From Eudorina sp. 2006-703-Eu-15 (taxonomy: Eukaryota > Chlorophyta > Chlorophyceae > Chlamydomonadales > Volvocaceae), in NCBI GenBank assembly GCA_003117195.1, contig BDSI01000070.1, positions 597,795 through 661,794 of the forward strand: DNA of 64,000 nucleotides. Direction: 5' to 3'. The notes under the pieces were generated by a model. That model saw only the letters and a program-made list of their open reading frames with translations, searched no databases and had not been told where the DNA came from. The position numbers and the translations under genes are program-made. Below, piece by piece: positions 28,208 to 38,633 of this stretch; positions within the stretch are counted from its first letter, which is position 1; each line of letters starts with the position of its first letter.

Positions 28208-29452
28208 TCACACCCGCGCCACAATCTCCAAACGCGTCCTCAGTGAGGGCTGCAAGTAGGCGTCTACCGCGTCCGAGGCCCATCGGCCGTGGATCTTGAT
28301 AAGCTCTCGGCTGATGCCTGCCTCTGCCATCGCAATTGCACCGCCCCGCCGAAGGCTGTGGGCCGAGAACAAGCCCAGCTGGAGGTTCAGCCGCGGGAAA
28401 TCCCCTTCAAGCTCCTTCAACAACTCTCTCAGCCGTCCCGTGAACGCTCCCTTCTGCATCCCCACCTCCGGGTTGGGACCGCCCCTGCCCCACCTCGGGG
28501 AAAGCGGGGCCCTGACCCCCGCCTCCGCTCCCGCCCTATTCTCCACGTGTCGGTGCACAATCTTGCCTACCGGAATTCCACTTCCCGATAGCTCCTCTAA
28601 GAACACCGATGCCCCTTTCCCTAGTTGATCTCCTTTGCTGCGTGCCAGCCGGGCCACCACCCCTCCCTCCGGTACTACCGAAACGTCCGCCGGTGTGAGC
28701 GCGAACAGCTCCGACCGCCGCAGCAGTCCAAAGAACCCGATAACCAGCCAACAGGCGTCACAGGCGCATCGGGCTGCGTCTGCTGATTGCCGCGCCGCCT
28801 TTGCCGCCAACCACCCGATCAGCAGGCGCAGGAGGCCGATGGTCAGGGGGGCCTTGGCGCCGTGACCATCCGCCTTCACGCCGACCCGTGACTGCATCAC
28901 CCGGCGCAATGTAAGCTGAACCCGTGGCTGCTGGCTGACTAAGTCCCCAGTTCTGACCCCTCGTGAGCGCTGCCAGTCCGCCAACGCCGATAGTGTTCCC
29001 TCCATGGATCCCTTCGTGTAGTGTGTTGCCGCCCACGTGATGAAGAGGCATACCAACATGGGGTTCAGGTCGGCCGTGCGCTCCCGTGGCAGCACCACCG
29101 ACTCGCCCAGGCCCAGCTCCTCCTCGCAGAAGCGCACGAAGCGGCGGCGGTTAGAGTAGTACGTTGACGCTGAACTGAGGGACACCGGCGATCCCAGCAG
29201 CGACACGTGCTGCATCGCCAACTGCCACGCGGCTGGCCCTGCAGTAAGATGCGGTAAACCTGCTGAGCCCAGGACGCAGGCCGGACATGTGAACCACCCG
29301 CCCGGGTAGGCTGCTCGGTCCAGCCCCAGGCAGCGGCGGTGGTAGGCAGCTTCGCACGCGTCGCAATGCACCAGCGCTGGGCCGACCCCCTGGTCGCACA
29401 CCCGACAGACCAGGTCCCTGCGGGCCCCTATGGCTCCCCCCGCGATCACAGG
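28208..29452 (-). CDS. Retrotransposon tyrosine recombinase with N-terminal PHD finger
   Basis: The frame is open from 29452 (directly after a TGA) to the stop TGA at 28210-28208, about 414 residues. It would catalyse integration of the circular cDNA by strand exchange. The phage-integrase-type active site is visible, counting from the GTG codon at 29449: Arg245 in GFFGLLRRSELFAL, a Lys in LARSKGDQ, the H-x-x-R box HSLRRGG (His364, Arg367), HGRW (residues 387-390) and the nucleophile Tyr398 in DAVDAYLQ. Residues 15-58 form a complete C4HC3 PHD-type zinc finger (C15-C18, C29-C32, H37-C40, C55-C58, with W52). No ATG precedes the finger, so translation must use a non-AUG codon, re-initiation or splicing. 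The stop of the RT frame lies 109 bases upstream. Confidence 0.85.
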   Translation of the reverse strand, partial: PVIAGGAIGARRDLVCRVCDQGVGPALVHCDACEAAYHRRCLGLDRAAYPGGWFTCPACVLGSAGLPHLTAGPAAWQLAMQHVSLLGSPVSLSSASTYYSNRRRFVRFCEEELGLGESVVLPRERTADLNPMLVCLFITWAATHYTKGSMEGTLSALADWQRSRGVRTGDLVSQQPRVQLTLRRVMQSRVGVKADGHGAKAPLTIGLLRLLIGWLAAKAARQSADAARCACDACWLVIGFFGLLRRSELFALTPADVSVVPEGGVVARLARSKGDQLGKGASVFLEELSGSGIPVGKIVHRHVENRAGAEAGVRAPLSPRWGRGGPNPEVGMQKGAFTGRLRELLKELEGDFPRLNLQLGLFSAHSLRRGGAIAMAEAGISRELIKIHGRWASDAVDAYLQPSLRTRLEIVARV

Positions 29453-29560
29453 TCAAACGCCGATACAGAAATGATCAGCCACCGAAAACTGCGCACAATG
29501 CCTCATCGCCCTCACGTAATCACTGGCAGACCGGTTTCTGATCCTCCCACCCCTATCGAC

Positions 29561-31666
29561 CTAAGGCACGCGGAGCACCAGCAGGTCGTACGGAGAGGGG
29601 TCTGTGAGACGTCCTGATGGCCATTCACAGAGGCGCTGACCCGCCCTCAGCGTCCGCACGTGGCGGTACGGCGAACTGCGAGCGGTCACAAACTCCCGAA
29701 ACCAGGTTCGCTCCGGCCAATTGGGGATGACCACTGTCGCCCTTGTGCCCCGCGGCTGATGCTGGAAAGCCGTCGCCACCTCCGCCAGTGCCTCGCCGAC
29801 TAGTTCGGCAGGCGGGAAGGCCCACAGCGTTTTGCCTGCCAATGCAGTTGCCTGGCCAATGACGCTCCGTGCTGGTGAGAAGAACTCAACGCAACCTGGC
29901 TGCACGTTCTTGCCGCGGTCGTCGCTGCAGCAGTCCACCTGGGGCGCATAAGATGTGCCCTCACAGAGCGACTTAAAGATGCCTGGCCGCAAGCGAAGCT
30001 GCTGGTTGCGTGCCGCCTCCAAATGGCGGCTCAGCCTGTCGGCTCGCACGTTCTCAGTTCCACTGATATGCTTGGCCCGCAGCTCAAATCCGTGCTGTAC
30101 CGCCAGAAGCGCGATCTGTCGGCAGAGCGCCCTGCCCTCCGGCACACGTGCGGAGCCCCGCGTGACCGCCGCCACCGCCTGGGTGTTGTCACAGCGCAGC
30201 AGGACGTGGGTGCCCCGCAGCCGTGGCCCGAAGTTGCGGAGGGCATGCAGGATGGCGCCCAGCTCCAGCCACGCGATGTGCAGACGCTGCTCCTCGGCGG
30301 ACCACAGGCCCTGCAGTTCTGTCTCGCCCCAGGCTGCTCCGTACCCCGCACCGCTGGCATCTGTGAAGACTGTCACGCCGTCCGGACCCTGGAACGACCC
30401 CCTCACCAAGTCCAGGCGACTCGTCGCCGCCTGCTTCACCCCGTTCCAGACGGAGGATTCGGCGTGCAGCACCTCAGCCCAGAACGCGAGGTCCTCAAGC
30501 GCCGGAAGGTCGAGGGTCACCGTGGTGCTGAGGCCGTTGTAGACGCAGTCAAAAAGGGCCTGTAAGGTGGGGCCCCAGCGGCAAGCCCGCGCTATGAAGG
30601 CCAGCTTGCCCACAACTGACTGCAACTCCTGTCGCTGCACCGGCTTGCCCGCGGCGGCCCCCGCCAGGAGGGCCTTAACGGCGTCATGGTAGCGCTGCTG
30701 CTTGGAAGGTGCAATGCGCATCTCGCCCCGCACCGTATCAAACAACATGCCGAGGAACTCCATCTCCTGCAGCGGCTGGTCCCGACCGCAATCCTTGGAC
30801 GGCTCCCACTCCAAACCGAGCTCCTGGCCCACCTCATCCATCACCACAAAGGCGCCCACTACGTCCGCCGCTGTGGCGCCCAGCATGCCGAAGTCGTCCA
30901 CGTAAACGAACAGCTTCACACTGAGGCCCCGCCGGTTGCGCTCCGCCTGGAAAATGTCCCTCGCCGCCACCGTGAGCTCCACGAAGAAGGGCGGGCTCTG
31001 ACTTGCCCCAAAGGGCAGGACCACATAACGCTGCAGACGCCCATGCACGGGGTGGCGGAAAGCCATGTAGCGACGGGCGGCGGGGGCCAGCTTCACGTGA
31101 TGAAAACCGCTGGCCAGATCCTGCTTGCCGACGAAGCCCCCACGGGGAAGAGCCTCCAACACGTCCCCTAGGCCTGGTAGCGGACAGGGTAGACGTGCCA
31201 TGCAGCTGTCGACGCCGGACCGTGATGGGTCGATGATTGGGCGGATGTCCCCGTCGCCCTTTTGTACCACATGCAGAGGGTTGATTACCGCTGCGAAATC
31301 CGAGACAGAACCGTGTATGGCCGGGTCGTACTCCTCCGTTAGCCCCGCGGCCAGGAGTTCGTCGAAGTAGCGGCCCATCGCCTCCCGGTGTGGCTCGATT
31401 GTTGGATAGTTTTGGAGGTGGTGCGAGGGTGTGGGCTCAGTATGGAAGATCCAATCGGCTTCATTGCGGGTTACTGGCGTGTCGATGCCGTACCGCTGCC
31501 AGGCTGCCGTCACCAGCTTGTTGCCATCCGGGCCGAACCAGGACCGACCCGTCGGGGGCGGCGGCGGGCCTTCGACCACCGCCTCCTCTAGGGCCGCTTG
31601 AATCGCTTCCACTACAGGGGGGACAACAAGGATGCTGAACCTCGGGTTCTCGTGCCACGCAGGGAG
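29561..31666 (-). CDS. Retrotransposon reverse transcriptase / RNase H
   Basis: The open frame runs from 31666 (after a TAG) to 29561, about 701 residues. Counting from the GTG codon at 31612, the RT palm shows KQDLASGFHHVKL (Asp165), the LPFGASQSPPFF block, and YVDD at 237-240. RNase H follows with VTVFTDASGAGYGAAW (Asp418), Glu450 in AWLELGAILHAL, RCDNTQAV (Asp475) and ENVRADRLSR (Asp525). The fingers region carries INPLHVVQKGDGDIRPIIDP, as in DIRS-group elements. The last ~120 residues end FREFVTARSSPYRHVRTLRA and YDLLVLRVP, a tail without clear catalytic motifs. There is no ATG before the RT fingers, so expression probably depends on readthrough, frameshift or splicing from gag. Confidence 0.9.
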   Translation of the reverse strand, partial: LPAWHENPRFSILVVPPVVEAIQAALEEAVVEGPPPPPTGRSWFGPDGNKLVTAAWQRYGIDTPVTRNEADWIFHTEPTPSHHLQNYPTIEPHREAMGRYFDELLAAGLTEEYDPAIHGSVSDFAAVINPLHVVQKGDGDIRPIIDPSRSGVDSCMARLPCPLPGLGDVLEALPRGGFVGKQDLASGFHHVKLAPAARRYMAFRHPVHGRLQRYVVLPFGASQSPPFFVELTVAARDIFQAERNRRGLSVKLFVYVDDFGMLGATAADVVGAFVVMDEVGQELGLEWEPSKDCGRDQPLQEMEFLGMLFDTVRGEMRIAPSKQQRYHDAVKALLAGAAAGKPVQRQELQSVVGKLAFIARACRWGPTLQALFDCVYNGLSTTVTLDLPALEDLAFWAEVLHAESSVWNGVKQAATSRLDLVRGSFQGPDGVTVFTDASGAGYGAAWGETELQGLWSAEEQRLHIAWLELGAILHALRNFGPRLRGTHVLLRCDNTQAVAAVTRGSARVPEGRALCRQIALLAVQHGFELRAKHISGTENVRADRLSRHLEAARNQQLRLRPGIFKSLCEGTSYAPQVDCCSDDRGKNVQPGCVEFFSPARSVIGQATALAGKTLWAFPPAELVGEALAEVATAFQHQPRGTRATVVIPNWPERTWFREFVTARSSPYRHVRTLRAGQRLCEWPSGRLTDPSPYDLLVLRVP

Positions 31667-32050
31667 CTAAAACCCCGGGCTCTCGTGCCAGGCAGCAAGC
31701 AGACCGGGACACTGCTGTGACTGCTACGTCTCGCTCACCCGCGGGGGGCCCCCGATAACAAACACTGCAGGGGGAGTTAGGCTACCACGACTGGACAACG
31801 AACAAGCCCGAAGGAGAGGTGAAAGAGCGAAAGCAAGGGCTCATCCCTTGCACTAGAGACCGCCGCCCAGAACGAGACCAACGCCCAAACAACTCCCACA
31901 CCAAAGTTAACTTGACACTAGATCCAACCTGGGCTCCACGGGTTCGCCAATCGGCGCTCGCGCGACAAGGGAACCAGAACCCTCGCCGCGCCCCGCCACC
32001 CGCGCCGCCGCCTTGCCCAGGTCGACGGGCGGTTCGCCGAGGCGTGACTC

Positions 32051-33175
32051 CTAGCGCGGCCCCGTGGGCCGCATACCGCGCTGAGTCCTGCCCTCTGCGA
32101 CCTGCCTGCTCCTGTACTCCTTCACCTTCGCCGCGTAGGCCGCCGGGTTGCTGTCCGCCAACGCGTGAAGCCTCTCGCAGTCGAGGAAACCATGGCCCGG
32201 CATCTGGCACTCATAGCACGGCTGTCTCCCGGTTGTTGCCGCCGCCGAGTGAGTCGGAGGTGGTGGCGGCGGGAAAGCCTGCAGCCCGCGTGATGGCGGC
32301 GGTGCTGGAGCCACTGCGGAGTGGTAGTGCGCTGCAGCTGGTGCCGGGACTGATGCCGACGACGACGATTTGGCCGCCACTGATGCCATGTAGCCGCCCA
32401 GGGAGCTGAGGACCTCGTCGGACATGGAGGTGAACTGTCGCACGAGTTCACGCTGCTCCGGAGGGCCTGAAATGACCTTAGCCGCCGTCGCGTGCTTAAA
32501 GCCCTTGGAGCGCATAGTGGCCACATCTAACGCGGTGGTCTGAAGGCCGACCAACTGCGACGAGTAAGCGAAAGTGCCCTGCATCAACTGGTACCGCTCC
32601 TCGTCCGTCTCCGCCTCCTGAGCTGCGTTTGCCAGTAACGCCGCATGTACTGACGCGTCCTCCGTCAACTTCCGTACCTTGTTGTGGAAGGAGTGCTCCG
32701 AGGTTGCGATGGATTTGCGCCCCATCGCATCCAGCATGTTGGACATGACAGGGTTGCTGGCGATCATGGCGTCGGTCTCGTGGTCCATCGTCAACAAAGC
32801 TGTAAGTGGGTCTTGGTGCCCGTCCACGGAGAACGCCTGTCGCGGCCGACCGGCCCCTGCTGACAAGCTGACGAGTGGCGAGGTTGTCGTGCGCTGAGCT
32901 AGCCCGGGTCCAGCACCCGTCGCACGGAGTCGTGCCCCTACGGCCATGCCCGCGGCTCCCGCAAGGCCTCCCTGCCAAGCATCGCTCACGCCCGCTCGGC
33001 GAACATCGCCATCTAACAACTGAGTGCGTTGAATAGCATTAAGGGCACCGGTTGGGGCGCGCCCGCGCGCCCCCCCACCAAATTTTTGAGCTTCGCCCCA
33101 AATTTGCGCGTTGGGCCACGATGGACCCAATCGCACCACCGTCCTCCCTAGACCGCTTGGTTGCATCGGTTGCAT
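32051..33175 (-). CDS. Retrotransposon gag-like nucleocapsid protein
   Basis: 374 residues with an ATG at 33175. The middle (residues ~115-260) is helical, consistent with a capsid-like domain. Residues 320-333 are a CCHC zinc knuckle (CYECQMPGHGFLDC, C-x2-C-x4-H-x4-C) that would bind the element's RNA. A Pro/Ala linker precedes the knuckle and a basic Arg-rich tail follows. It is the first of the three frames of the retrotransposon; 384 bases separate its stop from the next open frame. Confidence 0.85.
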   Translation of the reverse strand: MQPMQPSGLGRTVVRLGPSWPNAQIWGEAQKFGGGARGRAPTGALNAIQRTQLLDGDVRRAGVSDAWQGGLAGAAGMAVGARLRATGAGPGLAQRTTTSPLVSLSAGAGRPRQAFSVDGHQDPLTALLTMDHETDAMIASNPVMSNMLDAMGRKSIATSEHSFHNKVRKLTEDASVHAALLANAAQEAETDEERYQLMQGTFAYSSQLVGLQTTALDVATMRSKGFKHATAAKVISGPPEQRELVRQFTSMSDEVLSSLGGYMASVAAKSSSSASVPAPAAAHYHSAVAPAPPPSRGLQAFPPPPPPTHSAAATTGRQPCYECQMPGHGFLDCERLHALADSNPAAYAAKVKEYRSRQVAEGRTQRGMRPTGPR

Positions 33176-34963
33176 CCCCCGAGGGTGCTATAGCCGTTGC
33201 TGGCTGCGTGCCGCCCGGGTAGCTGCGGGGGATTTCTTTTATTGTTTGCCGGAGAGTGCACATTGCCTGCAAACGAACGACAGCGCGCAGTTTACCTTTG
33301 GGGGTCTGACTGTTGGTCAACCCCAACTCGGCCTCGGCGCACGTTGGCAGTTGGTGGTTCAACTGTCCTGCGCGTTGGCGGTGGGTGATTGAGTTGCTGC
33401 GCTTGAGTTGTCCTGCTCTTGCTTTGGACTGGCCGTGTCCCGGGCAGCCCGAGCAGCTGGGGCAGCTGGGGTTCCGCAAGCCGGATGCGCGGCTGACTGT
33501 GGCTGGGTACCTCGGGCAGCCCACTCGCTGGATGGGTGGGGAGCCCTGCGGCGTGGTGCGGTGCGGCGTGGTGGTGTTTGTGTGCGAGCGACAGATGGCC
33601 CCGACGTTCCGCCCCGGAATGCCAAGAGAGTGTTATCTCCCCGGCCAGCCCTCCTGACCCATGGGTCACCATCAGCTCATCTGCCACCCGATCCCGACCT
33701 TTCCAAGACCTGCTGAGTGGGGACCCCCCTGCATGTTCGGAGCTCACCAAGCTGCACCAGGGTAAAGGCGGCGGGGCGGCCGGGCGCCCCGCCGCCAACC
33801 GGACGATGTATGTCCGACAATGACCCACCGGCCCCTCCGCACTGAGGGAGGGCTGTGGTACGGCGATCAGCACACACAACACGGCCCACACGGCCACCTC
33901 ATCCAGGGCCGCGAGGGATGCGCCGTCGAGCCGTCTAGAACCGCCGACTGCGTCTCACGTGGCGCCGCTGGCTCCGAGTCCCGAGGGGCCGGTCGGGCGG
34001 TCGGTTCCCCGCGGAGTGCAGCCACGGTGGTACTTTGCGGCCCTGACATGCAGCTCGAGAAACACGGTGTTTGAGATCGTGACTCGGCTTCATCGATATC
34101 GTGCAATCAGACAGATGGTTCCGTTGTTTCCGTGTGGTTCAGACGGTGCGTGACCCGTGCCGGTGCCGCCAGCGGGGAACCCACTGTCACCTCGCAGTGT
34201 CGCAGACGTGTACTGGCCGCTTGCAAGGTCGGATCATCAGGGCCAAAATACTTCGCAATTTTGCCTCCTGTATGTGCCTCTTCTGGTAGTTCTATTTATG
34301 CCAGATGAATGACCTTGTATGTCTAGTTCTTCCCTTGAACACAGCATACAACAACTATCTACACCACGGATCGGAGCACCGTAAGGCGCTGCTGTAAGGG
34401 CTTTTGAAGGCTCCGGTCAAGCCGAAGCTGAGGCCGTCGCCTTGGGGACCCCTGTGGTAGACAGACAGACAGACAGACAGATGTGGCGGCCATCTCGGCA
34501 CCGCTCCCTCCGCTGCTCCGCTGCAAAATGACGCCCGGCTGTCAGCTGCTGTGATGTGCTGCTACAGGGGGACGCACCGTACGGGGGCGCCCATGGGGCC
34601 GACCTGGGCCCTCCCCCCGGGGGACGTGTCCCCCTTTTGACAGCTGCTGGTTTCGGCTGTCAGGGCGGGGCCGGCTGTCCGCCTTGATGCCGGCCGGACC
34701 ACCAACAGCCGGTCCGGCGATGCCCGTCTACGAAGAAGTCCTAATTCATGCGGCTACCGGCCCCGTGCCCGACTGAACAAACCGGCCGCGAAATTCTCCA
34801 TTCCGGCAGATTTAGGAGCAGCAGCAGTCCCCAGCCGGTCTGAACACACATACATATACATCTCCCAAGCAAACAAGCAAGCCAGCAGTGCGACCAGCCC
34901 TCTGCGACACATATGCCTAATAACGCCGCTGTTGTATGACCCTATGAGGCCCAACTCGCCGGA
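33176..34963. other. 5' flank of the retrotransposon and intergenic sequence
   Basis: Upstream of the gag ATG, presumably containing the element's leader and terminal repeat, then intergenic DNA before the secreted-protein gene. A (GACA)n run of about five units lies near 34460-34480. No host gene is seen. Confidence 0.4.
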
Positions 34964-37900
34964 ATGAGGTCCCCCACATCGCCGACTGCCGCTGCCAGGC
35001 TGTGCGCGTGCCTGGCCGCCGCCGTCCTCGCCGCGCTGCTGTCCGCGGGTGGGTGGGTGGGCGGGTGGGTGGGTCCTCGCCGCAACCGTTGCCGCCGCCG
35101 GGCTGCGTGCGCTGCTGTGCTGTGCTGTGTTGTGCTGCGTACCCCGGGGTGCGCCACCATGCCGGCTGGGAGTGTGCCGCTGTCCACCCCGCAGTGCACT
35201 TGCGCTTATCTTGCTTGGAGGCTGGTTCACATGACTCATCGCGACCCACGGCCCATGGTGGCGGCGACCGCACTTTCAAGTGCTCGCTTGCTCGCCCCTG
35301 CAGCGCGTGGCTCGGTGGTGGAACCACCCGGGCCACGGATGTCGTGTGTTCCTTCGTGTGTGTTCGGTCACGACCCACGGGTCACATGCCCCGCGCGCGC
35401 GTTCCTTCCTTCCTTCCTCCCGCTCTGCGACGCAGAACTCGCGGTCGCAGCGGCCTCCGAGCAGCGCCATGACGCCGCGCTGACGGCTGCAGCTGGTGGT
35501 GGTGGTGGTGGTGGTGGTGGGTCCGGCACTCGTAGTGTTGCTGGCAGGGGCGCTGGTATGGGTGCTGGTGCCGGCGGTGCTGCTGCTGTCCCCGGAGCTG
35601 CCGGCGGCGGGCGGCGCGAGCTGCTGGCTGCTGCGTTCGGCAGCGGCCCCGTGATGTCCAAGATTCAAGAGAGCATCAAGAACCAGATCCAGAACTCCAC
35701 CAACGACATCGGTAAGATCCATGACTCACCACAAGGTCGTACACTCGACATTCGACGTCTGACAGTTTTTCCTTTTTTTTGCGCTCATTCGTCCCTGTGC
35801 CCCCCTGCGCCCCTGTGCGCCCCTGCAGAGCAGCAGGTCGCCAAGCTGGTCGCCCGGCAGGTGGGGGACCAGGTGGTGAGGGACATGAACAACATCACGA
35901 GCGGCGCCCTCGGCTCCCTGGGCTTCAATGACCCACAGCAGCTGGGGCAGTACATCGGCAGCTGGGCGGGATGGCTGGTGACGGTGCTGACGTCCGCGGC
36001 CAACACCGCCGTCGCCGGCGGCGGCGCCGCCGGCGCCGCGCCCGAGGCGACGGCGGGCGTGCCGGCCGCCGCTGATGCCGCCGCGGCGGCGGCGGCGGCG
36101 GCGGCGGTGACGGACGGCGGCAACATCGGTGACATGTCGTCGGTGACGGTGTTTGGCAACGTCACGGAGGCGGACTTGGCAAGGCTGCAGCAGGTGCTAG
36201 AGCAGCTGCAGCAGCTGGAGCAGGGACAGACGCGGGCGGCGGCGACCGGCGGCACCGGCAGCGGCCCCGTCAATCGGACCGCTGTGGAGGAGGCGGTGGC
36301 GCAGCTGGTGTGGCGGGCCATGGCCAACGGCACGATTGCCGCTGCCGCCGCCGCAGGGCCCGCCGCCGCCGTCGTACCGTCTGCCGCCGCCGGTTCGAGT
36401 TCTTCATTCGTGGCCGTCTCCGAGGATGCCGCCTCCGCCTCCGTGGGGGCGCTGCGGGGCCTGACGGGCGCAGAGGAGCCCGGCGTCACCCTGACCATCG
36501 GTGACGGCGGCGGCGGCGGCGGCGGCGGCGGTGGCAGCGGCGAGGACGCCGCCACCGCGGCGGCGGTGGCGCTGCGCAGCGCGGTAGAGACCAACGACAC
36601 GGCCGCCGCCTCCGCAGCGGTGGCGGCGCTGCTGTCCAGCCTGCGGAGCCGCAAGGAGGCGGCGGCGGCCGCGGACATGGCGGCGGCGGCGAATGCCGCC
36701 GCGGCGGCGGCGCCGGCGCGAGATGTGATCACGACCCCGACCGGCACACTGGAGATTCTGCCGCTGCCCGCCAGGACGCCCCGCCCGGTTCCCGGCGCCA
36801 CATCGGCGCGGACGTCCACCCGGCCTGGGCTACCCGACGGTCCCGACGTCAGCGTCGGACGTGACCTGAACGGTGCGACCCGTTGCCGGTGTGCGCTGTT
36901 ACCCCCTGCCTGGTGCCTGTGGTGCCTGCGCCCGTCCAGTGCGCGGGTCTGCGTCGAGCCCCCACCCCTCGTGTCGCACAGCCGTACCCTGTCAGTGACA
37001 GCGTGACAGCGTGACAGACACACCGCAGTCGCACCGACTGCTTGCTCGCCTGGTGTCGGATACCGTACCTCCATACGACTGAGCCTCCCTCAAGGGCGGT
37101 CTAGGCGACCCATGGCCATCAGCAGGCCAGAAGGCGGCCCGTTGATGGGGGTAGCCAGCGGGCGGTCGGTGGGCACTTGGGCTCTGGCGGCACCTTTGAT
37201 TGGCTGATCCGCCAGTTCCCTTTGGCGGCCCGTGTTCTGACCACTGTTTGAGAAACACGGCTTCGACTCTAGGGTGTTGCACCCATGTTAATAACGGTAA
37301 TAATAAGTCTTTGACCACGCGTGTGTGTGTGTGTGTGTGTGTTTTGACCACGCGTCTTTGATCCGCACATGCTGCCACCGGCCGCGCAGTCAACGTCAAC
37401 GTCAATGTCGTACCGGCGTCGGTCACCATGCCCGGCGGCGGCGGCGGCGACGGCTGCGCCTGCACGTGCCCCAACCGCCCCGGCGGCGGCGGCGGCCTCG
37501 CGAGCGCCCTGGCCGGCAACCTGCTGAACGCCTTCCTGCCCGGGAACAAGATCGGGCTGGGGGCCTCAGGCGCCATCACTGGGCCCAGCCTTTCGGGCCT
37601 GTTGCGCAGCTCTGACCCCGTCACCGACTCAGCGTTGACCATGCAGCAGTCCGCGCCCGACCCGTCGGCGGGGGACGGCGCGACGGGCGCGACGGCGGTG
37701 GGCGCGGGGTTTCGCGCTGCCGCGGCGCTGCTTGGCGGCGGCAGGCCCGACGGTGCGGCAGCGGCGGCGAACGGCTCGTCGGCCGGCAGGCCGTTGCTGC
37801 GCTGGCGGCCGCTTGGGGACCGGTCCGGCGCAGTCGGTGGCGGGGCCAACGCCAGCGGTACCAACGCGGGGAATGAAACCCTGGGGGCGGGCGACACGTC

Positions 37901-38633
37901 GTCAGGCAGCAACAGTAACAACAGCAGCGACAGCAATCCCCCGGGCAGCGGCGCTGTCAACGAGACCGAGGCGCTGTCCCCCGCGGGCAGCAGCCCCGGG
38001 CGGAGCGAGCTCTGGCGTGCCTTCGCCGCCTTTGGCGGCCGCCGCCGCGGCAGACAGCTGCGCGTATCTGCCTCCAACTCCGCCTCCAACTCCGCCTCCA
38101 ACTCCGCCTCCAACTCCGCCTCCAACTCCAACTCCGCGGCAACTGATGACGCGCTGTTCGACGGCTCCCAGTCATCTGCGTCGTCACAGCAGCAGCACCC
38201 CGCACGACCCGTACCGACCACCGCCCGACGCCAGCTCAGTCAGGTTCCTGCGGCTTCGGCCGACGCGTACGGCACTCAAGGCACGGGTACGACAAGTTAC
38301 GAATCCACCGATCAGATCCTGGATCTGATCCAGTCGCTCCTCCAGCAAGTGGGCAGTGACGTCGCCGTCAAGGTCGGTGTCGACGGCGGCGGCGGCAGCG
38401 GGGGCGACGCCGCCGCCGCCGCCGCCGCCGCAGCCAGCTCGGGTGACGGCGCGGTCGAGACGCGCCAAGCCGGGCCGTTCGGTACGGCCGCCGCCGCCGC
38501 CAGCGGCGACCCCGCCGGCAAGGCCGCGAACACCAACGTCAACCCGATTGTGCTGCCGTCGCTTCAGCGGTCGGGTGCGCAGATCAGCAAGGGGGCCGTG
38601 TCCGGGTCCGGCTGCCCGCCTTGCAGGTGCTGA
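34964..38633 (+). CDS. Secreted Ala/Gly/Asn-rich glycoprotein, four exons, family unknown
   Basis: Exons: 34964-35048, 35436-35711, 35829-36872, 37390-38633; all GT/AG, in frame, 882 aa, stop TGA. Residues 1-28 are a classic signal peptide (RLCACLAAAVLAALLSA) and exon 1 encodes just that. The mature protein has Gly and Ala runs, many N-x-S/T sequons (e.g. QNSTND, NNITSG, GNVTEA, VNRTAV, ANGTIA, GNETLG, SNNSSD, VNETEA) and a helical Gln-rich segment (LARLQQVLEQLQQLEQGQ). The last exon carries a Cys cluster CACTCPN flanked by glycine runs, an imperfect array of SASN units at about 38085-38140, an amphipathic STDQILDLIQSLLQQVGSDV segment and a CPPCRC terminus. Secretion and glycosylation are inferred; an extracellular-matrix role is plausible for this lineage but not demonstrated. 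The frame also stays open through the start of intron 3, so 36873-37389 is called an intron from the GTGCGA donor and the clean phase match. Confidence 0.7.
37319..37342 (+). repeat. (GT)n microsatellite in intron 3
   Basis: About eleven GT units inside the last intron of the secreted-protein gene. Confidence 0.9.

Larger units (their letters stand above)
28208..33175 (-). mobile_element. DIRS/PAT-type tyrosine-recombinase retrotransposon (coding part)
   Basis: Three minus-strand frames in the order gag (33175-32051), reverse transcriptase/RNase H (31666-29561) and tyrosine recombinase (29452-28208) define the DIRS order, which lacks an integrase of the DDE type. PAT-like members are known from Volvox (Kangaroo) and Chlamydomonas (TOC). 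All three frames are uninterrupted by stops, so the copy may be recent. The RT and recombinase frames have no usable initiator ATG near their 5' ends. Termini (split direct or inverted repeats) extend outside the coding part and were not identified. Confidence 0.85.

Noticed and set aside
34964..37006. A single uninterrupted 680-codon reading frame
   Set aside because: The frame happens to stay open through introns; the GTGGGT, GTAAGA and GTGCGA donors with matching acceptors and the Gly/Trp or Arg/Cys-rich character of the intervening parts support splicing.
35785..38221. Two ~400-codon minus-strand frames opposite the secreted-protein gene
   Set aside because: Antisense to Ala/Gly-rich exons; no motifs, whereas the plus strand has a signal peptide, sequons and in-phase splice sites.
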